Source: Methylomicrobium agile (lineage in GTDB: Bacteria; Pseudomonadota; Gammaproteobacteria; Methylococcales; Methylomonadaceae). From it: DNA of 64,000 nt. Under the pieces are notes generated by a model. The model saw only the letters and a list, made by a program, of their open reading frames with translations. It was not told the DNA's origin and ran no database searches. Location: assembly GCF_000733855.1 (NCBI RefSeq), contig NZ_JPOJ01000001.1, positions 1 to 64,000 on the forward strand. The letters run 5' to 3'. The position numbers and the translations under genes are program-made. Below are positions 9,896 to 18,630 of the stretch, one piece after another (within the stretch, counting starts at the first letter, position 1; every line of letters starts with the position of its first letter).

Positions 9896-10528
9896 TCAGA
9901 GGATTTTCAAATCGATCGCCAGCCGCGCCAGTTCGGCAACCGTATTGACTTTCAGCTTGGCTTTGATCTGCGTGCTGTAATTCGCCACGGTCTTGACGCC
10001 CAGGCACAGCTCGTCGGCCGCTTCGTGCGTGGTCAGTCCCTTGGCGAGCAGGCGGAACACGTCGAACTCCTTCGGTGAAAGCGCCGCCAGCAATGCCTGA
10101 TAATCCGGCTGTCCGGCCCGGAACGCATCCGAGGCTTTCAATCCGGCTTCGATATAATCTTCGCCGCCGGCAATGGCCTGCACGGCCGTAATCAGCATTT
10201 CCGGCGCGCTGCTCTTCGTAATATAGCCTTTCGCGCCCGCCGCGAGCGCCCGCTCGACATAGACTTTCTCGTCATGGATGCTGAACACCAGAATCTTCGC
10301 TTCGGGATCGCGCGCGGTAATCCGGCGGATGCCTTCCAGCCCCCCGATCCCCGGCATCGATAAATCCATCACCACGACATCCGGCCGAAAGTCGTCGTAC
10401 AGTTTGCAGGCTTCCTCGCAACGCGACGCTTCGGCCACGACTTCGATCGCCTCGACCGACGCCAAGAGCAGCCGAAAACCGGCGCGCACCACCGCATGGT
10501 CATCGACCAGCAAGACTCTGATTTTCAT
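9896..10528 (-). CDS. NarL/FixJ-type response regulator
   Basis: 210 residues from ATG 10528 (MKIRVLLVDDHAVVRAGFRL); the extension upstream is not receiver-like. The receiver domain has the acidic pocket DD, the phospho-acceptor Asp in DVVVMDLSMPGIGGLEG, and the conserved Lys in GAKGYITKSSAPEML. The C-terminal LuxR-type HTH reads LSPKEFDVFRLLAKGLTTHE and LCLGVKTVANYSTQIKAKL. It resembles UvrY/GacA-type regulators. No sensor kinase is encoded beside it, so it is an orphan here. It may be co-transcribed with the TonB receptor. Confidence 0.93.
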   Translation of the reverse strand: MKIRVLLVDDHAVVRAGFRLLLASVEAIEVVAEASRCEEACKLYDDFRPDVVVMDLSMPGIGGLEGIRRITARDPEAKILVFSIHDEKVYVERALAAGAKGYITKSSAPEMLITAVQAIAGGEDYIEAGLKASDAFRAGQPDYQALLAALSPKEFDVFRLLAKGLTTHEAADELCLGVKTVANYSTQIKAKLKVNTVAELARLAIDLKIL

Positions 10529-10776
10529 CACCCTTATATTCCAAACATGTTGAATACCCGCAAAAACAGCACGCCGGCCGCCGCAAGCAGAGCCCATATC
10601 GCCGTTCTCGATGCGCGTATCCGTAAATAACGATAATTAATGACACGGCAAACGCCTGCTGTCAAAGGAGCGCAAGGAAAGCGGACGACTCTGCAACGGA
10701 AATCCGGGATATTCGCAATTCTGGAAGATGCGCCAAGCGGATTCGTCAATAAGCCATCCACCCAGGATGGAAAGAG

Positions 10777-10805
10777 AGCCGGCGGCAAGCAAGCCGCCGC
10801 CGGCT
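10777..10805. other. Strong GC hairpin
   Basis: AGCCGGCGGC and its complement enclose a short loop. There is no U-run on either side, so it is not a standard terminator. It abuts the dispersed repeat at 10808. In the ~480-base gap between the regulator and the decayed gene I see only this hairpin and the two repeats. Confidence 0.5.
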
Positions 10806-10807
10806 AG

Positions 10808-10872
10808 CGCATTTTCATATCGCGTGCAGAGCGGTCCTCACCTTCTGAAAGGTGCCCAGCCGTTAAGTCCAG
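10808..10872 (-). repeat. Dispersed ~64-bp repeat, copy 1 (inverted relative to 11877-11940)
   Basis: Reads as the reverse complement of 11877-11940 with about six mismatches by eye. The core is a small hairpin, CACCTTCTGAAAGGTG. The pair brackets the decayed gene at 11020-11668. Both copies end in GAAAATGC. Confidence 0.8.
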
Positions 10873-10876
10873 CCCC

Positions 10877-10931
10877 GTAGGGTACGCTGTGCGTACCTTT
10901 CGACATGGAGGGTACGCACGGCGTACCCTAC
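10877..10931. repeat. Dispersed inverted repeat, copy 2 (GTAGGGTACGCTGTGCGTACC)
   Basis: Arms 10877-10897 and 10911-10931 around a 13-base loop, with one mismatch between arms. Same family as 6157-6212 and 18391-18468. It is immediately next to the 64-bp repeat copy 1. Confidence 0.82.
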
Positions 10932-11019
10932 GGGGCAGTCGTCCGGTAATCCCTGAATGACGTGCTTTCCTTACGAAGGCCATATACCCAAAGCAAAAAT
11001 GCTCTAGTCGGCAAAGCAA

Positions 11020-11668
11020 TTACTCGGGCAAATCCGCCGTGCAATTTTCGACCGCCGTGACCGAATAAGCCGTGGTATTCGGATCGGCCTGGATCGTGCG
11101 CAGTTTCCTGATGAAATCCCGGAAGGCGTTGGGTGGAGCGAAATCGCTTTCTTCCACACAAACCGAAAACCCGCCCTCGATGGCGTAGCCGAAGACGACG
11201 AACAGGAAAATCACATCGTCAGCAACCGCCTTACCGATCGTTTTTCTCACCCTGCGGAAAGCCCCCTTCGTCCATGGCGGGCCCGATGCCGCCAATATGG
11301 ATTTCGGCCGCCTTGCCTTCGAACGGCACCTCGCGCTCGTACGGTGCTTCCTGCGCATCCGGCCACCCGTCGAGAGACTGGAAGCCCCGGCCGGCCGTAT
11401 CGCTCAGGTTTTTGGCCAGGATGTCGTACGAATTCGGGCGGCCGGTTTCGGCGCCGCAGACCGCCGTGTAAAACTGTCCGTCAGTACCGCAGCGTCTGTC
11501 CGACCGGGGTTTTCGCCTGCGCCAGTTCCATTTTCATGGCCCTGAGGCCGATGCCTGCGCTCTCGCACTGGATGGCGCCGTTGTATTTCGCCACCGTCAC
11601 CCAACCGCTTTCCGCCCCGGCCGCAAACGCCGCCGCCAAGCCCAAGCCAAGCCCCCAAATAAAACTTT
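11020..11668 (-). pseudogene. Decayed gene for a secreted protein of unknown function
   Basis: Three frame segments on the minus strand make one protein-like sequence. The first is a signal-peptide-like start (WGLGLGLAAAFAAGAESGWV, then NGAIQCESAGIGLRAM) ending at a stop after GQTLRY. The second frame reads TDGQFYTAVCGAETGRPNSY through EVPFEGKAAEIHIGGIG. The third reads AVADDVIFLFVVFGYAIEGG to AVENCTADLPE and stops at 11020. At least two frameshifts are needed and no good start codon exists. Several Cys residues fit an exported protein. I do not recognise the family. It lies between two inverted copies of a dispersed repeat. Confidence 0.55.
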
Positions 11669-11876
11669 AACCGATAAGCACTTAACAACAAATATATAGA
11701 ATTTAAGGATTTCCCCCCGATAGCCAAGGAAGGAAATGCGAGTTGTCCTTCTAAAACAACTGGACCCTGAAGAAGCGCTGGCATCGGTAGCAACGCATGG
11801 AGCGGTTGCCGAATCCAGAAACCCAGGAGGGTTGGCTTTCATACCTCCCTGTCATCTGGATCTCGGCAATCCCTGC

Positions 11877-11940
11877 CTGGACTTAACGGCATGGCACCTT
11901 TCAGAAGGTGAGGACTTCCCTACACGCGATATGAAAATGC
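11877..11940 (+). repeat. Dispersed ~64-bp repeat, copy 2
   Basis: Matches 10808-10872 in inverted orientation. It runs up to the stop codon of the diguanylate cyclase (TAG on the minus strand, 11942-11944), and is preceded at 11840-11876 by ATACCTCCCTGTCATCTGG and following sequence of repeat-like character. It probably sits in the cyclase 3' region as a folded RNA end. Confidence 0.8.
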
Positions 11941-11941
11941 T

Positions 11942-13519
11942 CTAGCCCATACAGCAACGGTTTCGCCCGCGTTTTTTCGCTTGATACAAGGCCCGATCAG
12001 CCCGCTCAAAAATCAGTTCATAAGTATCGCCTTTCATCAACTGGGCAATTCCGCAAGAAACGGTAATGCAATGGACCGTACCGTTTAGATTCAGCTGATG
12101 TTTTTCGATAATATCGCGTAAATTTTCTGCCTTTTGAAAAGCCGAGAGTTGCCTGGTATTCGGCATCAACACGACAAATTCTTCTCCTCCAAGCCGGGCC
12201 ACAAAATCCGTTTTACGGATATTTTCCGAAAACAGCCGGCCCACATGCTTCAACACGGCATCCCCTAATTGATGCCCGAAATTGTCATTGATTTTTTTGA
12301 AAAAATCGATATCCCATATCAGCAGACACAGCGGCGTGTGATAACGTTGCCAATGGGCTATTTCGTACTTTAAACGATTGTCATAAGCTAAACGATTCGG
12401 CAGCCCTGTTAAAGCATCGCTAAACGCTCGTGAATTAGCAACGACTAGCTTGGATTTGAGTTCACCGGTTTCCATTTCCATCGCTTGGATTTTTTGATTC
12501 AGCCTTTCCATGTGAAGTTGAAACTTTTCGAGTTCGATCGCTTCCTTTTTTTTATTTTCCTGAATTTCCCGGGTAATTTTATCGATATGGGAAGAAATGG
12601 CTTTTTGTAAAGACTCCAGCTGAGTCGCCTGCAGTGATCGGTATTGCAGATCGCTCATTTGCTCGGAAACCGACTGGTCGAATTTGCTTCTATTTAAACC
12701 CACATTCTTGAATGTCTTATTAGAATCGGTAATAGCCGAACTCAGCGCCGCAAGTTGTTCGGTTATTTGCGCCAGGAATTTATCGATCTCCTCTTTCTTC
12801 GGTTGATTGTCGGTATTGATTTCGATCAAAAGCGAAATAATGCTATCCAGTATCGATTCGAGCGAATGAGATGTTGCCCCAGCGTTTAATTGTTGTTTTA
12901 CGTTTTGCACCTTTTGTTCGAATGCTTCCGGAACCTTTATTTTTTCCAGGAGTTTCAGTAATTGCGCACTGACAAAAGAAGTATCGATAGAATGCCGAAC
13001 TGAAGACTCATTTTCACCGTGTTGCCGGGAAATTCCTGCATCCACTGGATCGCTCTCGATAATCCTGGCAATAGCCGCAAATAATCGCCGAGGCTCCGCT
13101 AAAGGCTGACCGCTTTCTTTCAGTTGAGTTAATTCTTTTTGCTGCCTGCTCGAGGTATAACGCTGCAATAAAAACTCGAACAAAAGGTTCGTATCAGCAG
13201 CCTTTATCGATCCTTTCGAGGACAAATCTTTAAGCTGATAGATAATTTTTGTAAGGCTTTCAAGATCCTCCTTAAGTTGACGATTGTCTATGCCGTTCTT
13301 TAAATGATCGCGGATACGCTGCAGGTAGGGTTCGAGTTGGGCGTCAACTTCGGAACTCACAATGGAAAGGCGAATGATAATTTTGATTAGTGTTTCATGT
13401 TCTTCTTTATAAGCTTTTTCCAGTCGTTCATGCGCATCCAGCAGATCCAGATATTTGTTTTTCCATTTATCCGTTCCGACGTCACTATTTTTGTCTGCCG
13501 ATCTTGTGAAGAACTTCAT
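11942..13519 (-). CDS. Diguanylate cyclase (GGDEF) with a long helical N-terminal region
   Basis: 525 residues. The C-terminal ~165 residues are a GGDEF domain: DALTGLPNRLAYDNRL, LLIWDIDFFKKINDNFGHQ, and the active site as GGEEF near residue 443. An RKTD inhibitory site lies five residues before it, so c-di-GMP feedback is expected. The first ~340 residues are mostly charged helices with coiled-coil character (REIQENKKKEAIELEKFQLH just before the catalytic domain). There is no signal peptide, membrane segment, PAS or receiver domain. The sensory input of this region is unknown. The base composition is more AT-rich than its neighbours. The stop codon touches a dispersed repeat. Confidence 0.92.
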   Translation of the reverse strand: MKFFTRSADKNSDVGTDKWKNKYLDLLDAHERLEKAYKEEHETLIKIIIRLSIVSSEVDAQLEPYLQRIRDHLKNGIDNRQLKEDLESLTKIIYQLKDLSSKGSIKAADTNLLFEFLLQRYTSSRQQKELTQLKESGQPLAEPRRLFAAIARIIESDPVDAGISRQHGENESSVRHSIDTSFVSAQLLKLLEKIKVPEAFEQKVQNVKQQLNAGATSHSLESILDSIISLLIEINTDNQPKKEEIDKFLAQITEQLAALSSAITDSNKTFKNVGLNRSKFDQSVSEQMSDLQYRSLQATQLESLQKAISSHIDKITREIQENKKKEAIELEKFQLHMERLNQKIQAMEMETGELKSKLVVANSRAFSDALTGLPNRLAYDNRLKYEIAHWQRYHTPLCLLIWDIDFFKKINDNFGHQLGDAVLKHVGRLFSENIRKTDFVARLGGEEFVVLMPNTRQLSAFQKAENLRDIIEKHQLNLNGTVHCITVSCGIAQLMKGDTYELIFERADRALYQAKKRGRNRCCMG

Positions 13520-14167
13520 TTAGTCCTCTTTCTGCCGTTGATAAAATGCCTACCGTACCCGATTCGAAATCCGTATTAACATTTCATTTTTCAATAACTC
13601 CGCTGATTCAAGCCTGCTTGAACTAGAGCTGACGAAAAGTTTTTTAAACCCTTATTGGTAACGCCAGATAACACAGCTGCTGAAATTTTTTCGGCAATCA
13701 GAACCGCATCAGCGTCTTGACTGCCAGGCTCACCGTAAATCTTTTACAGATTCGGGGTGAACAATTGTTTTATGGGTTATAAAAGACCAACATAAAGAAT
13801 AGCCGCTTGATTGTTCTCCAATTCTTTGGAACCGCAAAAATCGTCTGTAACAAGCCAATTATCGCACATCAAAACCCTACGCATTGTAAGAAAAATGCGT
13901 ATACTTAGAATTATATTATAGCAGCGGTTTAGCTCCCTGTGATTGACGGCCCCGGTTGGCAATTCAGTTCGAGGATAAAGCCCTTCCAACACAGAACCGG
14001 AGCGACGCTTCCGGAAAACACAGCATCCTGTTCATTCGATAATTATTTTTTGCCGTTATTGAATGAGAGAATCCCGGTTTATTTTTTGTTGGAGCTTCCT
14101 TAACCGCATGAATTTTAATTTGACGGTTTTCAACGTGTTTCATATCGATAAGTTGTCCGATAAATGA
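13520..14167. other. 648-base gap, no gene recognised
   Basis: AT-rich DNA between the cyclase start and the decayed sensor gene. Short open frames here (e.g. minus strand 13777-13992) have no family features, poor starts and no ribosome site. It should contain the cyclase promoter near 13520-13600, but I cannot fix its elements. Confidence 0.5.
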
Positions 14168-15399
14168 ATGTTTTTCCCCTTGGTATTTAAAGAAACCCCT
14201 GTAAGCGTGCGGTTAGTGTTAAAGAATCAAATTAAGTTTCCTGGGGTTTCGTCGCTCGTCATTTCATTCCTGTTAGTGGCATTCTCTGCATTTTTGCGTA
14301 CGAAACTGTCAAGTGACCTGGGGTTACACGCCTTACTTATGTTACTTTTTTTCCCGCAGTTTTAATCAGCGGATTGCGGAGAGGGCTTTTAGCCGCCCTG
14401 CTGTCCGGCCTGTTCGTCATTTTATGGCGTTAGCTTGATGAACAACAATTTGTCAATGATTCGCTGGACTGGATAGGTTTAAGTATTTTTACTCTGAACG
14501 ACATAGTGGTATCGGTTATCGTCTGGAAATTAATACTTGCGAAATTTAGCGGAAGCAAAGCTCGATCGTTATTCAGTAAGTCCCGGAAAATGCCCCGATC
14601 GGGATGCACATCGCCACTTTTAGAGGGACAAATGATTCTTCAATCGGTGCTTAATCACATGCCGGCCATCATTGGGTACTGAAACCGCGATCTGACCAAT
14701 ACATTCGGCAATCAGGCCTACCAGGAAGGGTTTGGGATTCCTCCGGAACAATTGCGGGGCAAGCATATTCGCGAAGTCCTCGGCGAGGAGCTTTACAGGC
14801 TGAACCAGCCCTATATTCAGGCGGTTTTGAAGAACTGTTCGAACGCATCATTATCGATGCTTCCTACATAGTGTCGTCACAAGGCGACTCCTTATCAGGT
14901 ATAATACGAAGATTGTAGTTGTTGATGAGATTAGGGAAGCATCGGCATAACGTTGTACCCCAACGATGCGAAAACTTCGGACGAAGTGCTCAAAAACGCC
15001 GATCAAGCCATGTATGTCCCCAAGAATGGGGGACGCAATCGCTTCAGTTACTTTACCAACGAAATGCAGGAAAAGGCGCAGGCAAGGCTTAAGCTGCCAT
15101 CCGACCTGCGGCGTGCGCTGGACAAAAAGCAGTTTTGCTGTTCTATCAACCCATCGTAGATCTCCGTTATCAGAAATCTTCGAAACGGCTCGTCGGAAAT
15201 GGCCATTTCGGAAGCCATCATTGTAATGGCCCATAAACTGGGGTTAAAAGTCATAGCAGAGGGAGTGGAAACCAAAGAGCAACGCGACCTGCTCGTTGCG
15301 GCGGAATGCGATTTTGTACAGGACTACCTCTACTCAAAACCGCTTTCCTCGAAAGATTTTGAAGAACTGCTGATGAAGAACTTATTGACTATCGGATAA
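14168..15399 (+). pseudogene. Decayed membrane-PAS-GGDEF-EAL signalling gene
   Basis: Fragments in order on the plus strand. A hydrophobic N-terminus resembles DUF4118-type sensors (VSSLVISFLLVAFSAFLR, HALLMLLFFPQF, then LLAALLSGLFVILW). A PAS segment follows (ILQSVLNHMPAIIGY, a stop where Trp is expected at 14681, then NRDLTNTFGNQAYQEGFGIP). Next is a GGDEF tail (ITLYPNDAKTSDEVLKNADQ, GGRNRFSYFTNEMQ) running into an EAL start (LPSDLRRALDKKQF). Last is the EAL end (KLGLKVIAEGVETKEQRDLL, CDFVQDYLYSKPLSSKDFEE). The GGDEF active site and most of the EAL domain are deleted, and stops and frameshifts are numerous. It was a c-di-GMP enzyme and is now non-functional. Confidence 0.8.
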
Positions 15400-15505
15400 G
15401 ATGGCGTCGAAGACTGTTACCCGCTGAATTATTCCTGTGGCAATTAGGCAATCGCCGAAACGAAAAAACGTATTGACAAAACGAACCGCCACGATAAATT
15501 CTTTT

Positions 15506-15745
15506 TTACTCCCGTCGCTTGAAAACAAAGTCGCGCACCGGCTCAAGACTTAATTTCGTAGACTTTTTGCCGCGTCCGCCGTCGTCGCCGTTTTTGATAC
15601 AAAGACCAACAAAGGCTCGAAGCTCTTTGGTCGCTCTTTCTTTACTGTCAAAAGGTCCGAAATTGCCTTCCCGCGCGGAAAAAAACCATTCCGTCGTTCC
15701 CGTTTTAGGATTACTCTGGCTGTAAATTCTTTCTGCTCGAAACAC
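15506..15745 (-). CDS. Small DUF6316-like protein
   Basis: About 79 residues from GTG 15745 (VFRAERIYSQSN); a TTG at 15793 would extend it to 95. The central block TEWFFSAREGNFGPFDSKER followed by a helix (ATKELRAFVGLCIKNG) resembles small DUF6316 proteins, which carry a WYF-type strand and a GPF turn before an Glu/Lys-rich helix. Function unknown, probably cytoplasmic. The Lys/Arg-rich C-terminus is basic. Assignment is by eye only. Confidence 0.6.
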   Translation of the reverse strand: MFRAERIYSQSNPKTGTTEWFFSAREGNFGPFDSKERATKELRAFVGLCIKNGDDGGRGKKSTKLSLEPVRDFVFKRRE

Positions 15746-15894
15746 GTTGATCCCATTGCCTAAATAAAGACGATATCGGCTTAATAATAGCAAAACCCAG
15801 TAGAAGCATCCGAACTTTTACGGATTTGATCGCCGTTGCGGACTAAAAAGCCTCTCTGCCAATCGCATTGTTGATTTGATAGGGCGGTCCGGCA

Positions 15895-16344
15895 TTATAG
15901 ACGGGTACAAAGAAGCTTTAACTCGTCCGAAAAAACTTCCATATCGATTAACCTGTCCGCATCCTGCACACTCAAACGGATCGATACATCTGCCGCAGGC
16001 AGCATACCCTCTCCCATCTCGGGCCACTCGACGATGCAGACGGATTCCTCGTCCAGGTAATCGCGAATCCCGATCCATTCCAGTTCCTCCGGATCGGCCA
16101 GGCGGTATAAATCGAAATGATAGATTTTCCGATCGCCGATCCGGTACTCTTCGACCAGCGTGTAAGTCGGGCTCTTTACCGCGCCGGCATGACCCGCCGC
16201 CTGCAGAAAGCCGCGCACCAGCGTCGTCTTTCCCGCCCCCAGGTCGCCGTGCAGAAACACCAGGCATTTCGGCGGCAACAGGCGCCATAACGCCGCGCCG
16301 AACTGTTCGGTGGCTTCCGCCGATTGCAAATAACGCTGCATCAA
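15895..16344 (-). CDS. tsaE: tRNA threonylcarbamoyladenosine biosynthesis ATPase TsaE
   Basis: 149 residues. It has a Walker A (LHGDLGAGKTTLVRGFLQAA), a switch region (VKSPTYTLVEEYRIG) and the YHFDLYRLADPEELEWIGIR block with the conserved DEESVCIVEWPEMG. It works with TsaB and TsaD to make t6A37 in tRNAs. The start overlaps the upstream nnr stop by four bases (ATGA), a conserved gammaproteobacterial pairing. Confidence 0.95.
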   Translation of the reverse strand: MMQRYLQSAEATEQFGAALWRLLPPKCLVFLHGDLGAGKTTLVRGFLQAAGHAGAVKSPTYTLVEEYRIGDRKIYHFDLYRLADPEELEWIGIRDYLDEESVCIVEWPEMGEGMLPAADVSIRLSVQDADRLIDMEVFSDELKLLCTRL

Positions 16345-17804
16345 TTCACCAACTGTTTCAAAAAAGGCAATAAATCGGTCGCCAATAAGCCGCGTTCGCC
16401 GTCTCTCGCGGCCGCCAGATCGGCGGCGCGTCCGTGCAGGAACACGCCTTGCTCCGCCGCTTCCTGCACATCAAGGCCCTGCGCGATCAATCCCGCGATC
16501 ACGCCGGACAGTACATCCCCCATTCCGCCCGAGGCCATACCCGGATTGCCGGTCGTCGACACCGCGATCCGCGAGTCGCTCGCAATCAGGGTGCCCGCGC
16601 CTTTCAATACCGCGATGCCGCCATAAGCCGCCCGGATCGCCGACACCGCAGAGAACCTGTCCCGCTCGACGGATTGCGCGGAACTATGCAGCAAGCGCCC
16701 GGCTTCGCCGGGATGCGGGGTCAATATCCAACAGGATTTGCCCATCGGAGCGGAAGCCAACAGATTCAAGCCGTCCGCATCGACTACCATCGGTTTTTCG
16801 GACCGCAGCACGGCGCCGAACAGGGTTCTGCCCCACTCTTTCTGCCCTAGCCCCGGCCCCAGCGCCACGACATTGGCCTTATCCAGCAATGGGAGCAAAT
16901 CCGCCTCGCTTTCGACGCCGCGGCACATCAGCTCCGGCCGGTTCAAATTCATCAAGCCGGCATGCTCGCTCCGCGTCGCGATGCTGACCAGGCCGGCGCC
17001 GACCCGCAACGCCGCCTCGCCGGCCATCCGCGCCGCGCCCGAAAAACCCAGGTCGCCGCCGACAACCAGCACATGCCCCATATTGCCTTTGTGCGCGCAG
17101 CGGTGGCGCGGCATCAGCGGTTTTTGGCCGACGAGGAAAACGTCGGGGTTTACTCGATCAAAAACAGCGTCCGGCACCGCCAGCCCGTCATAAACAATCT
17201 CACCCGCGTATTCGGCCGCCTGGCCGGTAAAGAGGCCCTGTTTCAGTCCAATAAAAGTCGCCGTGCAGTCTGCCTTCACGGCGCAGCCCAGCGGATTGCC
17301 GGTATCCGCATTCAGGCCGGAAGGAATATCGACCGCCACGACAGGCAAACCGGACCGGTTGATTGCCGCAATCGCCTCCGCGTAAAGCCCGGTTACCGAC
17401 CGGTCCAGGCCCGTGCCGAGCAACGCATCGACCACGAGATCGGCCTCGATCGCATGCTCCGTTTCAAATGTCTTTACCGAACCTCCCGCCTGAACATAAT
17501 CCCGATAAGCCGTCAGCGCATCGCCTTTCAGCTTTTCGGGATCACCGACACAAACCGCCAGTGCGTCCAATCCGGCTTCTCTTGCCAGACGCGCGGCCAC
17601 ATAACCGTCTCCCGCATTATTGCCGCTGCCGCAAAATACCGCCAGCGACCGCACTGTTGGCCATTTTCCGGTCAGGCATTCGAATACGGCTCCGCCTGCC
17701 CTGCGCATCAGCGCGCAGCCGGGAATGTTGAATTCTTCGATTGCGATCCGGTCAAGTTCTCTGACTTGGGCGGCGCGGTACAGTATTTCTGGCAATTTTT
17801 GCAT
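16341..17804 (-). CDS. nnr: Bifunctional NAD(P)H-hydrate epimerase / ADP-dependent dehydratase
   Basis: Repairs hydrated NAD(P)H. The N-terminal YjeF epimerase domain has CGSGNNAGDGYVAARLAREA and VVAVDIPSGLNADTGNPLG. The C-terminal ribokinase-like dehydratase domain has NMGHVLVVGGDLGFSGAARM, VVDADGLNLLA, TPHPGEAGRLL and the catalytic GNPGMASGGMGDVLSGVIAG. ATG 17804 (MQKLPEILYRAAQVREL) is the family-like start; a GTG at 17828 is possible. 487 residues, normal length. Confidence 0.94.
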   Translation of the reverse strand: MQKLPEILYRAAQVRELDRIAIEEFNIPGCALMRRAGGAVFECLTGKWPTVRSLAVFCGSGNNAGDGYVAARLAREAGLDALAVCVGDPEKLKGDALTAYRDYVQAGGSVKTFETEHAIEADLVVDALLGTGLDRSVTGLYAEAIAAINRSGLPVVAVDIPSGLNADTGNPLGCAVKADCTATFIGLKQGLFTGQAAEYAGEIVYDGLAVPDAVFDRVNPDVFLVGQKPLMPRHRCAHKGNMGHVLVVGGDLGFSGAARMAGEAALRVGAGLVSIATRSEHAGLMNLNRPELMCRGVESEADLLPLLDKANVVALGPGLGQKEWGRTLFGAVLRSEKPMVVDADGLNLLASAPMGKSCWILTPHPGEAGRLLHSSAQSVERDRFSAVSAIRAAYGGIAVLKGAGTLIASDSRIAVSTTGNPGMASGGMGDVLSGVIAGLIAQGLDVQEAAEQGVFLHGRAADLAAARDGERGLLATDLLPFLKQLVN

Positions 17805-17954
17805 CCCGTCGAATATCCTCAAGATCACTTTTACGGGTTATTATCATAGCCGGTTTTATTGGCAATCTCACCCCGACTGATTCCAATAGAACCGTATAAT
17901 TTCTGGTACACTTGCAACCCTTCACACTCTTTATTAATTACAGGAGGTTAGTTC

Positions 17955-18368
17955 ATGAAAACAGTCCATTTCAAACGCCTGGTCATTCTTTTAGCCGCCC
18001 TCGGCCTCGGCAATGCCGCGCATGCCGAGCGGCCGTCGACCGACATCGACGGCAAGGTGCATCATCTCGTGATCATCTGGCTGAAACAGCATGGCGATCC
18101 GGAAGCACGGCGGAAATATATCGAGGGCAGTAAGCGGCTGTCGAAACTGCCGGGCGTAGTGAGTTACGACATCGGGCCTGTCGCAGGCATCAAGCGCGAA
18201 CATCCGAGCCCATCGGTCGACGACAGTTTCGACGTCGCGGTTTCCGCCACGTTCGAAAGCAAGGAAGCGCTGGAAAATTATTCGAAGCATCCGGAACACC
18301 AGACGGTGATTCAGGAAGTCTTGAAACCGTTGGTCAGCCATTACAAGGTCTACGATTTCGCGGATTGA
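17955..18368 (+). CDS. Exported Dabb (stress-responsive A/B barrel) domain protein
   Basis: 137 residues with a signal peptide (FKRLVILLAALGLGNAAHA) and a single Dabb domain: HHLVIIWLKQHGDPEARRKY, then LPGVVSYDIGPV and the DDSFDVAVSATFESKEALEN block ending in the conserved HPEHQTVIQEVLKPLVSHY. Dabb proteins form dimeric ferredoxin-like barrels; their function is mostly unknown. The start is well supported by ACAGGAGG seven bases before ATG. It stands alone and is followed by a dispersed inverted repeat. Confidence 0.88.
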   Translation: MKTVHFKRLVILLAALGLGNAAHAERPSTDIDGKVHHLVIIWLKQHGDPEARRKYIEGSKRLSKLPGVVSYDIGPVAGIKREHPSPSVDDSFDVAVSATFESKEALENYSKHPEHQTVIQEVLKPLVSHYKVYDFAD

Positions 18369-18390
18369 CGGCGGGTTTTGAATTCCGTGT

Positions 18391-18468
18391 GTAGGGTACG
18401 CTGTGCGTACCTTTTCAGGTGTCCGATTTGCCGGAAGCACTCCAAAAGGTACGCACAGCGTACCCTAC
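18391..18468. repeat. Dispersed inverted repeat, copy 3 (GTAGGGTACGCTGTGCGTACC)
   Basis: Arms 18391-18411 and 18448-18468 are perfect over 21 bases, and pairing extends inward through the CTTTT/AAAAG bases. The loop is longer than in the other two copies. It lies 22 bases after the Dabb gene, where it would give a stable RNA 3' end. Confidence 0.85.
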
Positions 18469-18630
18469 ACTTTGCTCAACCCAATCCCGAAAATTGCCGA
18501 GAAGCCTTTGGCGTTCCTGTGCGCACCTTCTATGCGATAAAGAAAACGCACTTTCCCCAACCTGGGATATATCCGATCCCTGCACCTGTCGAATTTTAGA
18601 ATCCGCATAAACCATTGATAGGAAATTGCC

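Noticed and set aside
10534-10788. Small minus-strand frame ending in a hydrophobic helix (WALLAAAGVLFLRVFNMF), considered as a membrane peptide or sorting tail
   Set aside because: No PEP-type motif before the helix, no good start and no homologue recognised.
13777-13992. 71-residue minus-strand open frame in the AT-rich gap
   Set aside because: No ribosome site, no family features, random-like composition.
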